Origin: Meiothermus ruber DSM 1279 | Lineage (GTDB): Bacteria > Deinococcota > Deinococci > Deinococcales > Thermaceae | Assembly: GCF_000024425.1 (NCBI RefSeq) | Contig: NC_013946.1 | Coordinates: 1,426,001-1,490,000, forward strand | DNA: 64,000 bases | Reading direction: 5' to 3' | Part shown: piece by piece, positions 15,877-23,047 of the stretch | Layout: every line of letters begins with the position of its first letter | Position numbering within the stretch: the first letter of the stretch is position 1 | Notes under the pieces: model-generated | The model's database searches: none | What the model saw: the letters and a program-made list of their open reading frames with translations, nothing else | Told to the model about the DNA's origin: nothing | Program-made: the position numbers and the translations under genes

Positions 15877-17248
15877 CGTGGTGGTGGTGGGGGGTGGGGC
15901 GGCGGGCCTTTCGACGGCCTATTACCTGCACCGGGCCGCACCGCATCTGCACATCACCCTGCTCGAGGCCGATGCCCGCCTGGGCGGAAAAATAACCACC
16001 GTCGCCGAGCACGGCTTCGTGCTGGAGGGTGGCCCTGATGCGGTGGTGCGCTACAAGCCCTGGGCCCTGGAACTGATGCACCAGCTCGGCCTGGAAAACC
16101 AGATTGTGGGCACAAAGCCCGCCCACCCCTCGGCCCTGATTCACGACGGGCGCGAGGCCCTGCCCATCCCCGCCGGGCTGCAAATGGTTATACCCGGCGA
16201 TCTGAAGGCGCTGGCCCAAAGCCCGCTCCTGAGCCCTTTTGGCAAGGCTCGAGCGGCCCTCGAGCTGCTCCTGCCCAAAGGAACGCCGGAGGACGAACCC
16301 TTCGGAGCCTTTATCGAGCGCCGGCTGGGCCGGCAGGTCTGGGAGCGGCTGGTGGCCCCGCTCTCGGGTGGCATCTACGGCGGTGACCCCTACGAGCTTT
16401 CCACCCTGGCGGCCTTCCCCCAGCTCAAGGCTCTCGAGCAGCAGCACGGCAGCCTGATCCGGGGGGCCATTCAGCAGCGCAAAGCGCGGGGCAGCCGCGA
16501 AAAGGGGCAGCTTTTCGCCTCGCTCGAGGGCGGCCTGGGTAGGCTGGTCGAGGCTATACAGGCCCGCCTGGGTAGGGTAGAGATCAGGCTCAACACCACG
16601 GTGACCGCTCTGGAGCGCTCCGGTGGCTGGCGCATCCACACCACCCAGGGAAGCCTCCAGGCCGACGCGCTGGTGCTGGCGACCCCGGCCCCCGTCACCG
16701 GATGCCTGCTCGAGCCCCTTCACCCTGAGGCCGCCGCTGCCTTGCGACAGATTCCCTACGGCCCCTCCTCAACCGTCACCTTCGCCTTTGCCAAAGAAAA
16801 GCTACCGCCCCGGGTGGGCCACGGCATGCTCATGGCCGCCCACCGCGGCTTCAGCGTGCGCGGTTTCACCTGGGCCGACCAGAAGTGGCCGGGCCGTGCC
16901 CCCGAGGGCTACGGTCTGGTGCGCGCTTATTTTTCCGGCCTGGAGGCCAGTAAAGAAGAGCTGGCCCAGCTTGCCCTGCGCGACCTGGCACGTCTGTGGG
17001 GCCAGGTGCCCGAACCTCTGCACACCTGGGTATTCCGCTGGCCCGAGGGTCTGCCCCGCTACACGGTGGGCCACCGCGAGCGCGTAGCCCAGGCCCTCAA
17101 AGCCGAAGAGTTATCGGGTTTATTTCTGGTTGGCGCGGCCTACCAGGGGGTGGGGCTCCCCGAGGTGATTCGGATGGGTCAGGAAGTGGCCGAACGGGTG
17201 CTGGCATATACCGGCGCGCAGGCGCGGGATGGGGCGCCTGTAGGATGA
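15869..17248 (+). CDS. hemY: Coproporphyrinogen III oxidase (CgoX/HemY-type FAD enzyme)
   Basis: This 459-residue flavoprotein oxidises the porphyrinogen ring with oxygen. It has an N-terminal dinucleotide fold VVVVGGGAAGLSTAYYLHR, then GGKITT, and a C-terminal FAD-closing block FLVGAAYQGVGLPEVIRMGQ. This is the HemY family, which in organisms with HemQ oxidises coproporphyrinogen III to coproporphyrin III. The frame opens 13 codons earlier, but the ATG at 15869 places the dinucleotide fold at the N-terminus and overlaps the hemH stop. It is the last gene of the operon and is followed by a terminator at 17278. Confidence 0.93.
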   Translation: MASVVVVGGGAAGLSTAYYLHRAAPHLHITLLEADARLGGKITTVAEHGFVLEGGPDAVVRYKPWALELMHQLGLENQIVGTKPAHPSALIHDGREALPIPAGLQMVIPGDLKALAQSPLLSPFGKARAALELLLPKGTPEDEPFGAFIERRLGRQVWERLVAPLSGGIYGGDPYELSTLAAFPQLKALEQQHGSLIRGAIQQRKARGSREKGQLFASLEGGLGRLVEAIQARLGRVEIRLNTTVTALERSGGWRIHTTQGSLQADALVLATPAPVTGCLLEPLHPEAAAALRQIPYGPSSTVTFAFAKEKLPPRVGHGMLMAAHRGFSVRGFTWADQKWPGRAPEGYGLVRAYFSGLEASKEELAQLALRDLARLWGQVPEPLHTWVFRWPEGLPRYTVGHRERVAQALKAEELSGLFLVGAAYQGVGLPEVIRMGQEVAERVLAYTGAQARDGAPVG

Positions 17249-17277
17249 AAGAGGGTAAATTTTGGGGGTAAAACGCA

Positions 17278-17308
17278 ACCGGAGGCCACACCCGACCTCC
17301 GGTTTTTG
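17278..17308 (+). terminator. Intrinsic terminator after hemY
   Basis: ACCGGAGG and CCTCCGGT are separated by 10 nt and followed by TTTT. It closes the heme operon. Read leftwards, it may also have served as the original terminator of the tRNA-Arg operon before provirus insertion. Confidence 0.8.
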
Positions 17309-17319
17309 TGCCCAGGACG

Positions 17320-17366
17320 TGGCGCGCCCGGGAGGATTCGAACCCCCGACCTACCGCTTAGAAGGC
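17320..17366 (-). repeat. attL: displaced 3' half of tRNA-Arg (47-bp direct repeat)
   Basis: The stretch 17324-17366 is identical over 43 bp to 33549-33591, the 3' half of the intact tRNA-Arg gene from anticodon loop to acceptor stem. The encoded CCA (17320-17322) also matches, with a single mismatch at the discriminator base (17323). Homology stops inside the anticodon arm, where provirus sequence begins. This is the left attachment site and the host's original 3' half. Confidence 0.93.
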
Positions 17367-17460
17367 CAATCCGTAAATGTTTAGCTGTTTTGCCTTTTGT
17401 ATGTTTTGCTTTCCTGGTCGTATTTTTGACAGATTCGATTTTTTGCTACTTCCAGTTTTC

Positions 17461-18585
17461 TTAGGTAAGCCTCTGTTTTTGTAGGTGTAATAAGGTGTCA
17501 AGGTTCAGTGCTGCCTGCCGCCGGTCTTCTTCTTGTAAGTGTTGGTATATCCGAAGGGTTAGGGCGGGATCTTTGTGTCTCAAGCGGTCGGCTACCTGCT
17601 TGGGGCTAAGACCTGCCTGTAAAGCCATCGAGGTATACGTGTGTCGCAACCCATGCAAACCGATTCGTGGCACCTTTGCTTGTTCGGTTAGGGCCTGGAA
17701 CGTGCGCATGACATTGCGGTAAGAGAGGGGAGTACCAACCTCCGACGGGAAAATCAGATCATGATCCAGCCAGCGCTTGGCAGTAGCCCGTTCTTCAGCC
17801 TGGCGCGTGCGATGTTCAGACAGAATGGTTTGGGTAGCAAGGTCAAGGTAGATAGGGGCCGATGATCCCAAAGTTTTGGTAGGGCCCAGGGTACGTTGCT
17901 TGGTAAGGGTGTGGCGAATCCACAATTTCTCACCTTGCCAATCCTGCCAGCGTAGGGCCATGGCTTCCCCGATACGCAATCCAGTGGTCAGCATTACGTA
18001 AAACATCGGATACAGTCGGTGGCCCTGGGCCGCTGCGAGAAATGCGCTTACCTGCTCCCGATTCCACGCCCGTGGAGGGCGCACCGTGCCGCCAGTGGGA
18101 GGGTCTACAGCGTCCATGGGGTTTGCCTCCAGAAGACCCACCCGTACCGCGTCCCGCAAAGCCGCTCGCAGGAATTGGTACAAATGGCGACGGGTGGAAG
18201 GGGAGAGTTCCGCCAGTTCTGCAAAGCGAGCGCGGATAGCCAGCGGGGAAAGGCGGGTCAAGGGGGTGGCAGCTAGCGGCTTGAGTAACTGCTGATAATT
18301 GCGGTAATTCTGAACGGTAGAAGGGCGTAATCCTTTGGATCGGGCGCGCTCATCCGCCCAGCGCTCGAGCCACTCGCCCAGCCGCAAGCGGGTGGGTTGA
18401 ATCAGCCCATAGCCAGCCCTGGGCAACAGCCGGGCCAGGGCCTCGGCCACCTCGCGCCGGGTGCGCCCGTACACCCAGCGTTTGCGCTGCTTGCCATCCG
18501 GGCCGTAGCCGATGGTCACGAAGGCCGCCCAGCGCCCGTCCTTGCGCTGGAAGATGGAGCCTTCGCCTTTGCCGCGTCGGGGCAT
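17461..18585 (-). CDS. int: Tyrosine recombinase, provirus integrase
   Basis: This 374-residue phage-type integrase has an N-terminal arm-binding region (GEGSIFQRKDGRWAAFV), a SAM-like core-binding domain (about 70-160) and a catalytic domain with the full tetrad: R204 in TTGLRIGEA, H311 and R314 in HGLRHTYTS, H337 in RHKDP and nucleophile Y347 in RIYQH. It lies about 95 bp inside attL and reads towards it. It should drive integration at the tRNA-Arg anticodon region and, with an excisionase, excision. Its 3' end contains one copy of a repeated arm-type site (17483-17502). Confidence 0.95.
   Translation of the reverse strand: MPRRGKGEGSIFQRKDGRWAAFVTIGYGPDGKQRKRWVYGRTRREVAEALARLLPRAGYGLIQPTRLRLGEWLERWADERARSKGLRPSTVQNYRNYQQLLKPLAATPLTRLSPLAIRARFAELAELSPSTRRHLYQFLRAALRDAVRVGLLEANPMDAVDPPTGGTVRPPRAWNREQVSAFLAAAQGHRLYPMFYVMLTTGLRIGEAMALRWQDWQGEKLWIRHTLTKQRTLGPTKTLGSSAPIYLDLATQTILSEHRTRQAEERATAKRWLDHDLIFPSEVGTPLSYRNVMRTFQALTEQAKVPRIGLHGLRHTYTSMALQAGLSPKQVADRLRHKDPALTLRIYQHLQEEDRRQAALNLDTLLHLQKQRLT
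17483..17502. repeat. Left copy of the end repeat, candidate integrase arm site
   Basis: TAGGTGTAATAAGGTGTCAAG-like sequence; the 14-mer AATAAGGTGTCAAG (17489-17502) recurs at 33486-33499 near the right end, in the same orientation. Each end contains the AGGTGT(CAA) element twice in tandem. Position near both att cores fits integrase arm-type binding. Confidence 0.5.
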
Positions 18586-18590
18586 GTTAC

Positions 18591-19667
18591 TTAGTTGCCT
18601 CCACTCTCCACGATCTTCCAGCCGTCTGATTTTTTCAGTACGTACCTCATTTCAAATGGGCCGTCGGTTTTAACCTGATCCTGTTGACCAGGACATACCA
18701 AAGTCTGCTTCCAGGACTTCCGCACTGTGGCATTGGCAACGTCCCCGCGAACGTCTATACCCAGCACCCGCATCGGCTCTTTCTCAACGGTGAAGAGGAT
18801 ACAACCCCGTCTTGCTCGTTGATCTATCCAGGGCTGCACCCTTGCTGAAATAAGCTCTTGGGCAGCATATTCAAACAACCGGGAAGTATCGTTGGTGTTC
18901 AAAGCATGGCGATAGGCACGGTCATACCCTATGACCACATCTTCTGGAGATGGCTGCTCTGATGCTACCCAAACCCTCTTAAACCCAAAAATGGCGATTG
19001 CAGCCAAGAGTGCAACCAAGAAAGCAGGTGCCCATAACAAAAACGACTTGTTTTTTGGTGCTTTAGGAGTAAAGCGGGGGCGAACTTCCAGTGGGAGGGT
19101 TTTTTGCTCAGCCTGCCGTCCTGACTGGGAGACAAAAACAGACTCCGGAGATGGAATATGGGGCACAAGCTCAAAAGTACTTTGCGTTCTAGGCAAACTA
19201 GCAGGCTTACCAAGTTCCAAACCTATTTCTTGCAAAAGCTTTTCGTCTCGATAAATAGAGGCAAAGTACAACTTTTGCAACTCATGCTTAGTCCAAAGAA
19301 TAGTCTTGTTGTACGCCGCCAAACGTTTAGCTGGTTCAGAAAAATCAACTGCATTGCTCATCGCTATGGAGTGATGGGCACCGTAAGCGGCTTTTGCTGC
19401 TACAGCTTGCTGCACCGCTGAAAGTCCAATTACCTTTTCATCGTCTTGGCGGTGCTTGGCTTGAATAACATATCTGATGCCATCTGGGTTGTCTAAAACC
19501 AAGTCGCCGCCCATATCACGTGATCTTTTGGTTACATATACCTTCCAACCCAATGGCCTAAACATGCTCAACAAATCAGCAACATAAAGCTCTAAACCTT
19601 CACCATCGAGCTTTTCTAATCGTCTTGTGATGTCCGAATCTGGCTCAAATAGAGGTTCGTGCTCCAT
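18591..19667 (-). CDS. Membrane-anchored Mrr-like nuclease with C-terminal IMS-like domain
   Basis: This 358-residue protein has three parts. Residues ~20-130 resemble the Mrr/HJC restriction endonuclease fold: E26, then GGDL with D55 and the QAKH motif (Q69, K71), followed by a SAVQQAVAAKAAYGAHHSI helix and a MSNAVDFSEPAKRLA block. A proline-rich linker leads to one transmembrane helix (about 209-229). Residues ~240-358 resemble the IMS/ARC6-like (DUF4101) domain, with DVVIGYDRAYRHALNTND at its start and MRYVLKKSDGWKIVES at its end. Codon use is clearly more AT-rich than in the neighbours. Between integrase and repressor it should be expressed in the lysogen, suggesting defence or superinfection exclusion (inference). 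Confidence 0.75.
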   Translation of the reverse strand: MEHEPLFEPDSDITRRLEKLDGEGLELYVADLLSMFRPLGWKVYVTKRSRDMGGDLVLDNPDGIRYVIQAKHRQDDEKVIGLSAVQQAVAAKAAYGAHHSIAMSNAVDFSEPAKRLAAYNKTILWTKHELQKLYFASIYRDEKLLQEIGLELGKPASLPRTQSTFELVPHIPSPESVFVSQSGRQAEQKTLPLEVRPRFTPKAPKNKSFLLWAPAFLVALLAAIAIFGFKRVWVASEQPSPEDVVIGYDRAYRHALNTNDTSRLFEYAAQELISARVQPWIDQRARRGCILFTVEKEPMRVLGIDVRGDVANATVRKSWKQTLVCPGQQDQVKTDGPFEMRYVLKKSDGWKIVESGGN

Positions 19668-19710
19668 AGCTAAATGTTCAAATACGAACAGGTTTGTTTT
19701 GGTTCATTCA

Positions 19711-20343
19711 TCACAACCTCCCCCCCACCGGATCGTGGTAGTACACCCGCCCCACAATCCGCATCTCGGAAGGCCGCCAGGGCCGGTAAGCGGGGTTGTC
19801 CGACACCAGCCAGAGCTGACCGTCGTCCAGGCGACGCACCCGTTTGATGGTGTGACCGTCGCCCGGTATCTCGCAGATGTAGATGCGCCCCTCGCGTAGC
19901 TCGGTTTCGCTGGGGTCTACATACACCCGGTCGCCATCGTGAAGGGTGGGGGCCATGCTGTCGCCCTCCACCCGGTACAGCAGGCTGCCGCGCCGCCACA
20001 CATCCGCCAGCACCGGCACCCCCTCCGGGTCTACCGGCTGGCCGGCACTGGCCAGGCCGCGCACGGGTTGGATGAGGAAGCGAACGGGGGTGACGCGTTC
20101 GCGGTGATCAAGACTGGGTACTTTGCCTCGAACTAGGTAAACCAAATCGTTAACCGGAATATCTAAAGCATATGCCAAACGCTCTAAAGTTGAAAACTGT
20201 ACCTCTTTCCAAGATGAAATTCCTCTAATCAGGTTGCCAAGATGAGTATGGCTAATTCCAGCCATGCTAGCCACTTTTCTAACTGACAAACCCAACTCTT
20301 TTATCCTTTTCTGAACGAACAAAGAAACATCATCTACGGGCAT
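19711..20343 (-). CDS. CI/LexA-like provirus repressor, HTH plus S24 peptidase
   Basis: This ~210-residue regulator has an N-terminal XRE-type helix-turn-helix (LSVRKVASMAGISHTHLGNL) and a C-terminal S24 self-cleaving domain with GDSMAPTL (nucleophilic serine) and HTIKRV (general-base lysine). The alanine-glycine within GLASAGQP is a plausible cleavage site. It would hold the lysogenic state and be inactivated through RecA after DNA damage. The start MPVDDVSLFV at 20341-20343 is chosen because a candidate promoter overlaps the upstream possible starts (20388, 20406). It is transcribed away from the two excisionase-like genes. Confidence 0.9.
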   Translation of the reverse strand: MPVDDVSLFVQKRIKELGLSVRKVASMAGISHTHLGNLIRGISSWKEVQFSTLERLAYALDIPVNDLVYLVRGKVPSLDHRERVTPVRFLIQPVRGLASAGQPVDPEGVPVLADVWRRGSLLYRVEGDSMAPTLHDGDRVYVDPSETELREGRIYICEIPGDGHTIKRVRRLDDGQLWLVSDNPAYRPWRPSEMRIVGRVYYHDPVGGRL

Positions 20344-20373
20344 TATGGTGACCACTTTATTTGCTTGGGTGGT

Positions 20374-20478
20374 AACTGTAGCTGTCATTTGTAAACAACC
20401 TAACACAACTCATTGCAACTGTACTTGACACCTAGCTGAGTAAGTGGTATTTGTGATTGCAATGCGGAAACTACAGTT
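20374..20478. promoter_or_regulatory. Divergent switch region with three AACTGTA-type operator candidates
   Basis: AACTGTA occurs at 20374-20380 and 20417-20423, and its inverse TACAGTT at 20472-20478, between and at the edges of the repressor and HTH gene starts. On the minus strand TTGCAA-17-TTTACA provides a candidate repressor promoter. The repeats are placed to be bound by the repressor, as in lambda-type switches. Confidence 0.45.
20425..20453 (+). promoter_or_regulatory. Rightward early promoter of the provirus
   Basis: Consensus -35 TTGACA (20425-20430), 17-bp spacer, -10 TATTTG (20448-20453). The first downstream ATG (20462) lies 8 nt after the -10, so the transcript is probably leaderless. 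Confidence 0.65.
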
Positions 20479-20674
20479 GCCATCCAGATTGACCTACACC
20501 GTTCAAGAAGCAGCCAGCCTCTTAGGCGTTCATGAAGAAAGTCTGCGCCGGGAGATAAGGGCAGGGCGTCTTGTTGCTAGCCGTCTAGGTCGAAAGCTGC
20601 TGATCCCAGTCGAGAACCTCGAGGAATACATCAAAAAAGGTCAGTCGGTATCCCAGGAGGCCCCCCGTGAATGA
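20462..20674 (+). CDS. Small HTH protein, excisionase/MerR-like
   Basis: This 70-residue protein is a single excisionase-type winged helix-turn-helix: LTYTVQEAASLLGVHEESLR, then IRAGRLVASRLGRKLLIPVE, the standard HTH_17 pattern. The frame is open from a GTG at 20444, but the -10 box overlaps that position, so the ATG at 20462 is the likely start. It is the first gene of the rightward early transcript. Candidate roles are excisionase or Cro-like antirepressor. The next gene encodes a second protein of the same family, overlapping by 8 bp. Confidence 0.8.
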   Translation: MRKLQLPSRLTYTVQEAASLLGVHEESLRREIRAGRLVASRLGRKLLIPVENLEEYIKKGQSVSQEAPRE

Positions 20675-20888
20675 ACAACCCAATCCTCTGCCCAAAGTCG
20701 CCTACCGGGTGGACGAGGCCGCCAGGCTGCTCAACGTCCACCCCAGCACCATCTACGAGCTGGTGCGGGCTGGCACCCTGCCGCACAAGCGGCTGGGCCG
20801 CCGCATCATCATCCCGGCCAAAGCCCTCGACGAATGGCTCAACACGCCCGAGCCCTGGGCGTCCTACGACTACACCCACAGGAAATAA
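20667..20888 (+). CDS. Second small HTH protein, excisionase-like
   Basis: This 73-residue protein has the HTH_17 fold: KVAYRVDEAARLLNVHPSTI, ELVRAGTLPHKRLGRRIIIP, then a helix KALDEWLN. It starts with GTG inside the end of the previous HTH gene, with AGGAGG upstream, so translation is coupled. Sequence similarity to its neighbour suggests an old duplication that split two DNA-binding roles, for example excision and early gene control. Which of the pair is the excisionase cannot be decided from sequence. Confidence 0.8.
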   Translation: MNEQPNPLPKVAYRVDEAARLLNVHPSTIYELVRAGTLPHKRLGRRIIIPAKALDEWLNTPEPWASYDYTHRK

Positions 20889-20908
20889 CCCCGGCTGGCA
20901 CCGGGGTT
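20887..20908 (+). other. Perfect 8-bp hairpin between early genes
   Basis: AACCCCGG and CCGGGGTT are separated by CTGGCA and lie just before the AAGGAG of the next gene. There is no T-tract. It may protect mRNA or attenuate read-through. Confidence 0.45.
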
Positions 20909-20921
20909 GAAAGGAGACGTT

Positions 20922-21194
20922 ATGGATAGTGTAGCACGACTGGAAATGGCTTTAGCAATCGCCCTTGAACGGGTTTACCGAGATGTGGGCGAATACCAGG
21001 AAGAGGCGGTGGTGGATTACCTGGACAGTCACGAGATTGGGGAGTTTTACGAGGCGAACCGCTATCTCGCCTGGAAGGACGTGAAGCGCCTGGTAAATGA
21101 GCTGGAGCTGCTGGAGCAGGCCGCCGGTATCCGGCACGTGAAGGTGGTGGGCCATGAGGAGCGCCTGGCCCGCTACCGGGGGAGGGGGGTTTGA
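20922..21194 (+). CDS. Provirus protein of unknown function, acidic helical
   Basis: This 90-residue acidic protein, mostly predicted helix, begins MDSVARLEMALAIALERVYR and has charged segments YQEEAVVDYLDSHEIGEF and KDVKRLVNELELLEQAAG. There is no membrane segment, cysteine pair or recognised motif. The ATG at 20922 has a strong AAAGGAG 7 nt upstream and is chosen over a TTG at 20907. Position in the early transcript suggests a regulatory or replication accessory role. I do not recognise a family. Confidence 0.7.
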   Translation: MDSVARLEMALAIALERVYRDVGEYQEEAVVDYLDSHEIGEFYEANRYLAWKDVKRLVNELELLEQAAGIRHVKVVGHEERLARYRGRGV

Positions 21195-21195
21195 C

Positions 21196-21321
21196 ATGAA
21201 GATGTCCGAACGCCGGCACACCGCATATCTGGCCTTGGGAATGTTTCTGGTCTTTTGGCTCATCGTTGCTTTGGACGGCCTGGCCCAGGGGCCCGCTGCT
21301 GCGGGTGTATGCCCGCCATAG
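21196..21321 (+). CDS. Short membrane protein, possibly 5' part of a frameshifted gene
   Basis: The frame encodes 41 residues: MKMSERRHTAYLALGM, a hydrophobic helix FLVFWLIVALDGLAQG, then a tail out of character ending GVCPP. Removing one base in the run GGGGCCC near 21290 would join the helix to the +1 frame, which continues to 21442 as a plausible soluble domain. It starts 1 bp after the previous stop with GGAGG upstream. Either this is a genuine tiny membrane protein, or the gene is frameshifted by mutation, sequencing error or programmed slippage. Confidence 0.5.
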   Translation: MKMSERRHTAYLALGMFLVFWLIVALDGLAQGPAAAGVCPP

Positions 21322-21442
21322 CGGCACCATCACCATCTGGAAGCCCAACTGGCCCAGGCCCCTCACCGGCCTGGTCAACCTGACTGAGGTGGAGCTGGGC
21401 CAGGGCCCCTACCTGGTGCAGCGTGTTCATGACACCGCATAG
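21305..21442 (+). pseudogene. Out-of-frame continuation of the short membrane protein
   Basis: From GTG 21305 this frame reads VYARHSGTITIWKPNWPRPL, then TGLVNLTEVELGQGPYLVQR and VHDTA before a stop: a beta-rich, coding-like segment. No ribosome binding site precedes it. Joined to the upstream frame by a +1 shift it would give an ~81-residue single-helix membrane protein. It is annotated as a likely disrupted 3' part; independent translation is less likely. Confidence 0.4.
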
Positions 21443-21455
21443 AAGGGAGAGTTGC

Positions 21456-22688
21456 ATGAACCCAGAAATTCAAGCCCAGATTGAAGCAATACGACAGCGG
21501 AACCCGCAACTTGCACAGATTCTGCTGCGGACTCACGAGGCTCTGAAAAAACGGGAATCCGGAGAAGATGCCGTCCAGGACGCAAAAAATCCGCCCTCTA
21601 AAACGCCCGATAAGGCCCCTCCTGCATCGCCTGCAACCTCTGATACCCACGCCCCTTCTCAAGGCTTGTCAAAAGGCCTCACAGAGGCAGAATCATTCCA
21701 GAAAAACACCCCTGCACCGGACTGGGAGGAGGTGCGCAGATTCGAATGGCAGGACTTGCTTAGCAAAGCAGAGGATTTGATTCGAAAAGCCGGGGACTGG
21801 GAGGCCCTGGGCCCCCTCCGGCCCCTGGTGCGCCTGCTGGTGGCCTTCGCCTTGCGGGAAGGGGCCCGCCACGTCCCCGAACGGGAGGCCACGGTTTTCC
21901 TGGCCCAGTGGGAGCTGGCGCGTATGCTTGAAATATCCGACCGCACCCTGGAGCGATGGCTGAACGACGCCCGCTATGAAAGCTACCGCGGCGTGGCCCA
22001 GGACTGGATCGCCTGGGAGACCTGGATGGTTTCTGGTGAGGGCATTGGTAAAAACCATGCCGTGCGTGGTGGGACTGTCTGGCGGGTGCGGGTCAAGCCG
22101 ATTCGCCGCTCGTTTGGACGGAAAATCCGTGTGCTGGCCCCGTACCTGGCACTTCCTTGGAGAAATTTGGCTGAGGATCGCCAGGAAGGACGCACTGAAA
22201 GGGCAGCAAATGCAAACCCGGACACAATGTCGGGATATAAAAGACTACATCAATTAGGGAAGGGATTAACTCTTCAATCAATAGTAGGGAAACCGTTAAT
22301 CACCCAAAGAAAAAAACACCCGTTATCTCTATATCCCGACACTCAGACCAGCCGTGACCTCCGCGAGCTGCTCCGGGTGGCCAGCATTCCGAATAGACGC
22401 GAAGGCCGGCGCTCCTGGGCCCGCGATACGGCGGCAGCCATTGCCCGGGCCCTGGGCGACCAGAAGAGCATGGCGTTCTGGTTACGCATAGTCTGGTCAG
22501 CCCTTCGGGTCATCATCTACGGGGGTGGAGAAGGGGTTTTGAGGGTGCTGTTCCGGGTAGTTTCCATTGCCAGTGAGGCCCGGCAGGACGGCTTCGCCCG
22601 ATCAGCAGGGGCTTACGCGCATTATTTGTTGGGCAAAGAGGGCTATTTTGAGCTGGTATCCCCCTTTGCGGCCTATCGGGTGGGGTAA
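21456..22688 (+). CDS. Putative provirus replication initiator
   Basis: This 410-residue basic protein is the largest of the early region. Its parts are: a charged N-terminus (IQAQIEAIRQRNPQLAQILL), a proline-rich linker (about 50-90), an all-helical region, then a helix-turn-helix REATVFLAQWELARMLEISD-RTLERWLND near 150-180 and a basic C-terminus. The ATG at 21456 follows GAAGGGAGAG and is preferred to a GTG 33 nt upstream. Position, size, the HTH and an AT-rich segment flanked by a 12-bp inverted repeat inside its own gene suggest initiator function. I see no Rep-type catalytic tyrosine motif or helicase Walker motif, so the call is inferential. Confidence 0.5.
   Translation: MNPEIQAQIEAIRQRNPQLAQILLRTHEALKKRESGEDAVQDAKNPPSKTPDKAPPASPATSDTHAPSQGLSKGLTEAESFQKNTPAPDWEEVRRFEWQDLLSKAEDLIRKAGDWEALGPLRPLVRLLVAFALREGARHVPEREATVFLAQWELARMLEISDRTLERWLNDARYESYRGVAQDWIAWETWMVSGEGIGKNHAVRGGTVWRVRVKPIRRSFGRKIRVLAPYLALPWRNLAEDRQEGRTERAANANPDTMSGYKRLHQLGKGLTLQSIVGKPLITQRKKHPLSLYPDTQTSRDLRELLRVASIPNRREGRRSWARDTAAAIARALGDQKSMAFWLRIVWSALRVIIYGGGEGVLRVLFRVVSIASEARQDGFARSAGAYAHYLLGKEGYFELVSPFAAYRVG
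22228..22341. other. AT-rich segment bounded by a 12-bp inverted repeat, candidate origin
   Basis: TGTCGGGATATA (22228-22239) is exactly inverted at 22330-22341. The ~90 bp between are far more AT-rich than the surroundings and contain repeated GGGAT/AGGGAAA and GTTAATC elements. It lies inside the putative initiator gene, a common place for plasmid and phage origins. Confidence 0.4.
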
Positions 22689-22691
22689 ATC

Positions 22692-23027
22692 ATGCGGCTG
22701 GATCGTTTGAACCCAGAGTGGTTGAAATTGGCCGTGGCAGGTCTGACAGAGAACGCTCAGGCCCAGCCGGGTAAAACCGCCTGGATTGCCATTCCCACTT
22801 CTCCGGCAGATAAGGTGCAGGTGGGCTTGAAGCTCAACGAGATCGGATACATCGTTTACCTGCGGCGACCTGGAGGAAAAGAGGATCCGCGCGAGATGCA
22901 GGCGCTGCTGAATGCTCTGAACCTGGGCCCTGCCACCAAGATTGTAGAGGCCAAAGGCCGAATGCCGCGTAAGTGGGGGGCCAGGCGCTACCTTGTGGCG
23001 GTGGTGCTGGAGAAAAAAGCGGCCTGA
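22692..23027 (+). CDS. Provirus protein of unknown function
   Basis: This 111-residue soluble protein follows the putative replication gene by 3 bp. It begins MRLDRLNPEWLKLAVAGLTE, has alternating strands (TAWIAIPTSPADKVQVGLKL, IGYIVYLRRPGG) and a basic end (GRMPRKWGARRYLVAVVLEK). The compact alpha/beta pattern with a basic C-terminal strand would suit nucleic-acid binding, but no family is recognised. Co-transcription with the upstream gene suggests a replication-associated role. Confidence 0.7.
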   Translation: MRLDRLNPEWLKLAVAGLTENAQAQPGKTAWIAIPTSPADKVQVGLKLNEIGYIVYLRRPGGKEDPREMQALLNALNLGPATKIVEAKGRMPRKWGARRYLVAVVLEKKAA

Positions 23028-23047
23028 TCATCTGCTACCCTAGAGCT

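Noticed and set aside
20887-20908. Intrinsic terminator between early provirus genes
   Set aside because: No T-tract follows the stem and a strong ribosome binding site comes immediately after.
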